Assembly: GCA_007128495.1 (NCBI GenBank)
Contig: SKXH01000141.1
Location: forward strand, 1-6,218
DNA: 6,218 bases
From: Bacteroidota bacterium
GTDB lineage: Bacteria; Bacteroidota; Ignavibacteria; T3Sed10-11
Reading direction: 5' to 3'
The position numbers were made by a program, and so were the translations under genes. The notes beneath the pieces are model-generated. The model saw nothing but the letters and a program-made list of their open reading frames with translations. It was not told where the DNA came from and did not search any database. Each line of letters opens with the position of its first letter. The stretch's first letter is position 1. Below, one piece after another: positions 5,670 through 6,218 of this stretch.

Positions 5670-6218
5670 TTATTTGCTCACCAGCTTTACTGCTTTATCT
5701 TTTCCCTTCACGTGCTCTGCAACGATCCGTGCTATGCCCTCGGGATCTATGCCGACAATTTCGTGTAGTTCATTTGGTTTTCCGTGCTCGATAAATTTAT
5801 CGGGAATACCATGCATTCGCAGCTTCACTTTATTCAATCCGTTGTTGGCGAAGAATTCCGCCACACCGCTTCCGAAACCTCCGACGACAGAGTTATCTTC
5901 TACAGTTACGATATGGGTGAACCGGTCGGCAATATCGCGCAGCAGAACTTCGTCAAGCGGTTTGACGAAACGTGCATTGACTACCTCGGCAAGTATACCG
6001 TTTTGCTGCAAAATATCTGCCGCCTTGAGTGAATGCATCACCATATTACCGACTGCAATAATTGCAACATCTTCACCGTTACGAACGATCTCGCCTTTTC
6101 CGATCTCGAGTTTCTCAAATTCATCTTTAAGAGGAATACCGAGCGCATTACCCCGCGGATACCGCAGTGCGATCGGCCCATCGTAATACTCGGTTGCAGT
6201 ATATAACATATCCCGGAG
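5670..6218 (-). CDS. dxs: 1-deoxy-D-xylulose-5-phosphate synthase, C-terminal part (cut by window edge)
   Basis: Dxs condenses pyruvate and glyceraldehyde 3-phosphate, using thiamine diphosphate, into DXP. DXP is the entry metabolite of the MEP isoprenoid pathway and also a precursor for thiamine and pyridoxal. The frame runs open to the window edge, with the codons for Leu-Arg-Asp before the first visible Met, so that Met is internal. The 182 residues present are roughly the last 30% of a protein usually about 620-640 long. They show the end of the pyrimidine-binding domain (DMLYTATEYYDGPIALRYPRG) and the complete C-terminal transketolase-like domain (IAVGNMV; NARFVKPLDE; VTVEDNSVVGGFGSGVAEFF; GIPDKFIEHG). 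These match Dxs specifically rather than transketolase or pyruvate dehydrogenase E1 beta. The thiamine-binding region lies outside. The stop is TAA at 5672-5670. Confidence 0.96.
   Translation of the reverse strand, partial: LRDMLYTATEYYDGPIALRYPRGNALGIPLKDEFEKLEIGKGEIVRNGEDVAIIAVGNMVMHSLKAADILQQNGILAEVVNARFVKPLDEVLLRDIADRFTHIVTVEDNSVVGGFGSGVAEFFANNGLNKVKLRMHGIPDKFIEHGKPNELHEIVGIDPEGIARIVAEHVKGKDKAVKLVSK

Noticed and set aside
5614..6186. 190-codon open frame on the plus strand
   Set aside because: It lies entirely antisense to dxs, which is a clear match to a conserved enzyme. The translated product is low-complexity Ser/Thr/Pro-rich text typical of a shadow frame.

Overview
The window is a bacterial chromosomal segment of mid G+C. 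It carries eight protein-coding genes, all on the minus strand, so transcription runs from high to low coordinates. I see no tRNA, rRNA, CRISPR array, insertion sequence, integrase or phage gene. In transcription order the genes are: the 3' part of dxs (isoprenoid precursor synthesis); a Gfo/Idh/MocA-type oxidoreductase; a SAM hydroxide adenosyltransferase (DUF62 family); ribD; ribE (riboflavin synthase alpha chain); an unrecognised 253-residue protein; secG; and the 5' part of tgt. Both ends are cut by the window.

The organism cannot be named from the sequence. Most starts lack a Shine-Dalgarno sequence and are preceded by A-rich or A/C-rich stretches, and SecG has a long Pro/acidic tail. 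Both fit the Bacteroidota/Chlorobiota/Ignavibacteriota side of the tree, but this is inference. Only the 253-residue gene has a strong AAGGAG site.

Layout: dxs and the oxidoreductase are 63 bases apart with no terminator between them. A good sigma70-like promoter (TTGATT, 16 bases, TATAAT) overlaps the end of the oxidoreductase gene and should drive the next pair, the SAM hydrolase and ribD. These two share one base (TAATG) and are probably translationally coupled. A 266-base intergenic region then separates ribD from ribE and contains a perfect 46-bp palindrome with no spacer. ribE, the unknown gene and secG follow with gaps of 86 and 118 bases. A clear intrinsic terminator closes secG, and tgt starts just beyond it, apparently at a TTG codon.

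Functionally this is mostly housekeeping. RibD and RibE give the deaminase/reductase and final synthase steps of riboflavin synthesis. Dxs makes the first MEP-pathway intermediate, SecG belongs to the Sec translocon, and Tgt modifies tRNA. I did not find a clear new multi-gene system. The items most worth following are the large perfect palindrome, the oxidoreductase with its usual catalytic histidine replaced by valine, the SAM-hydrolase/ribD coupling, the orphan 253-residue protein, and the unusual start region of tgt.
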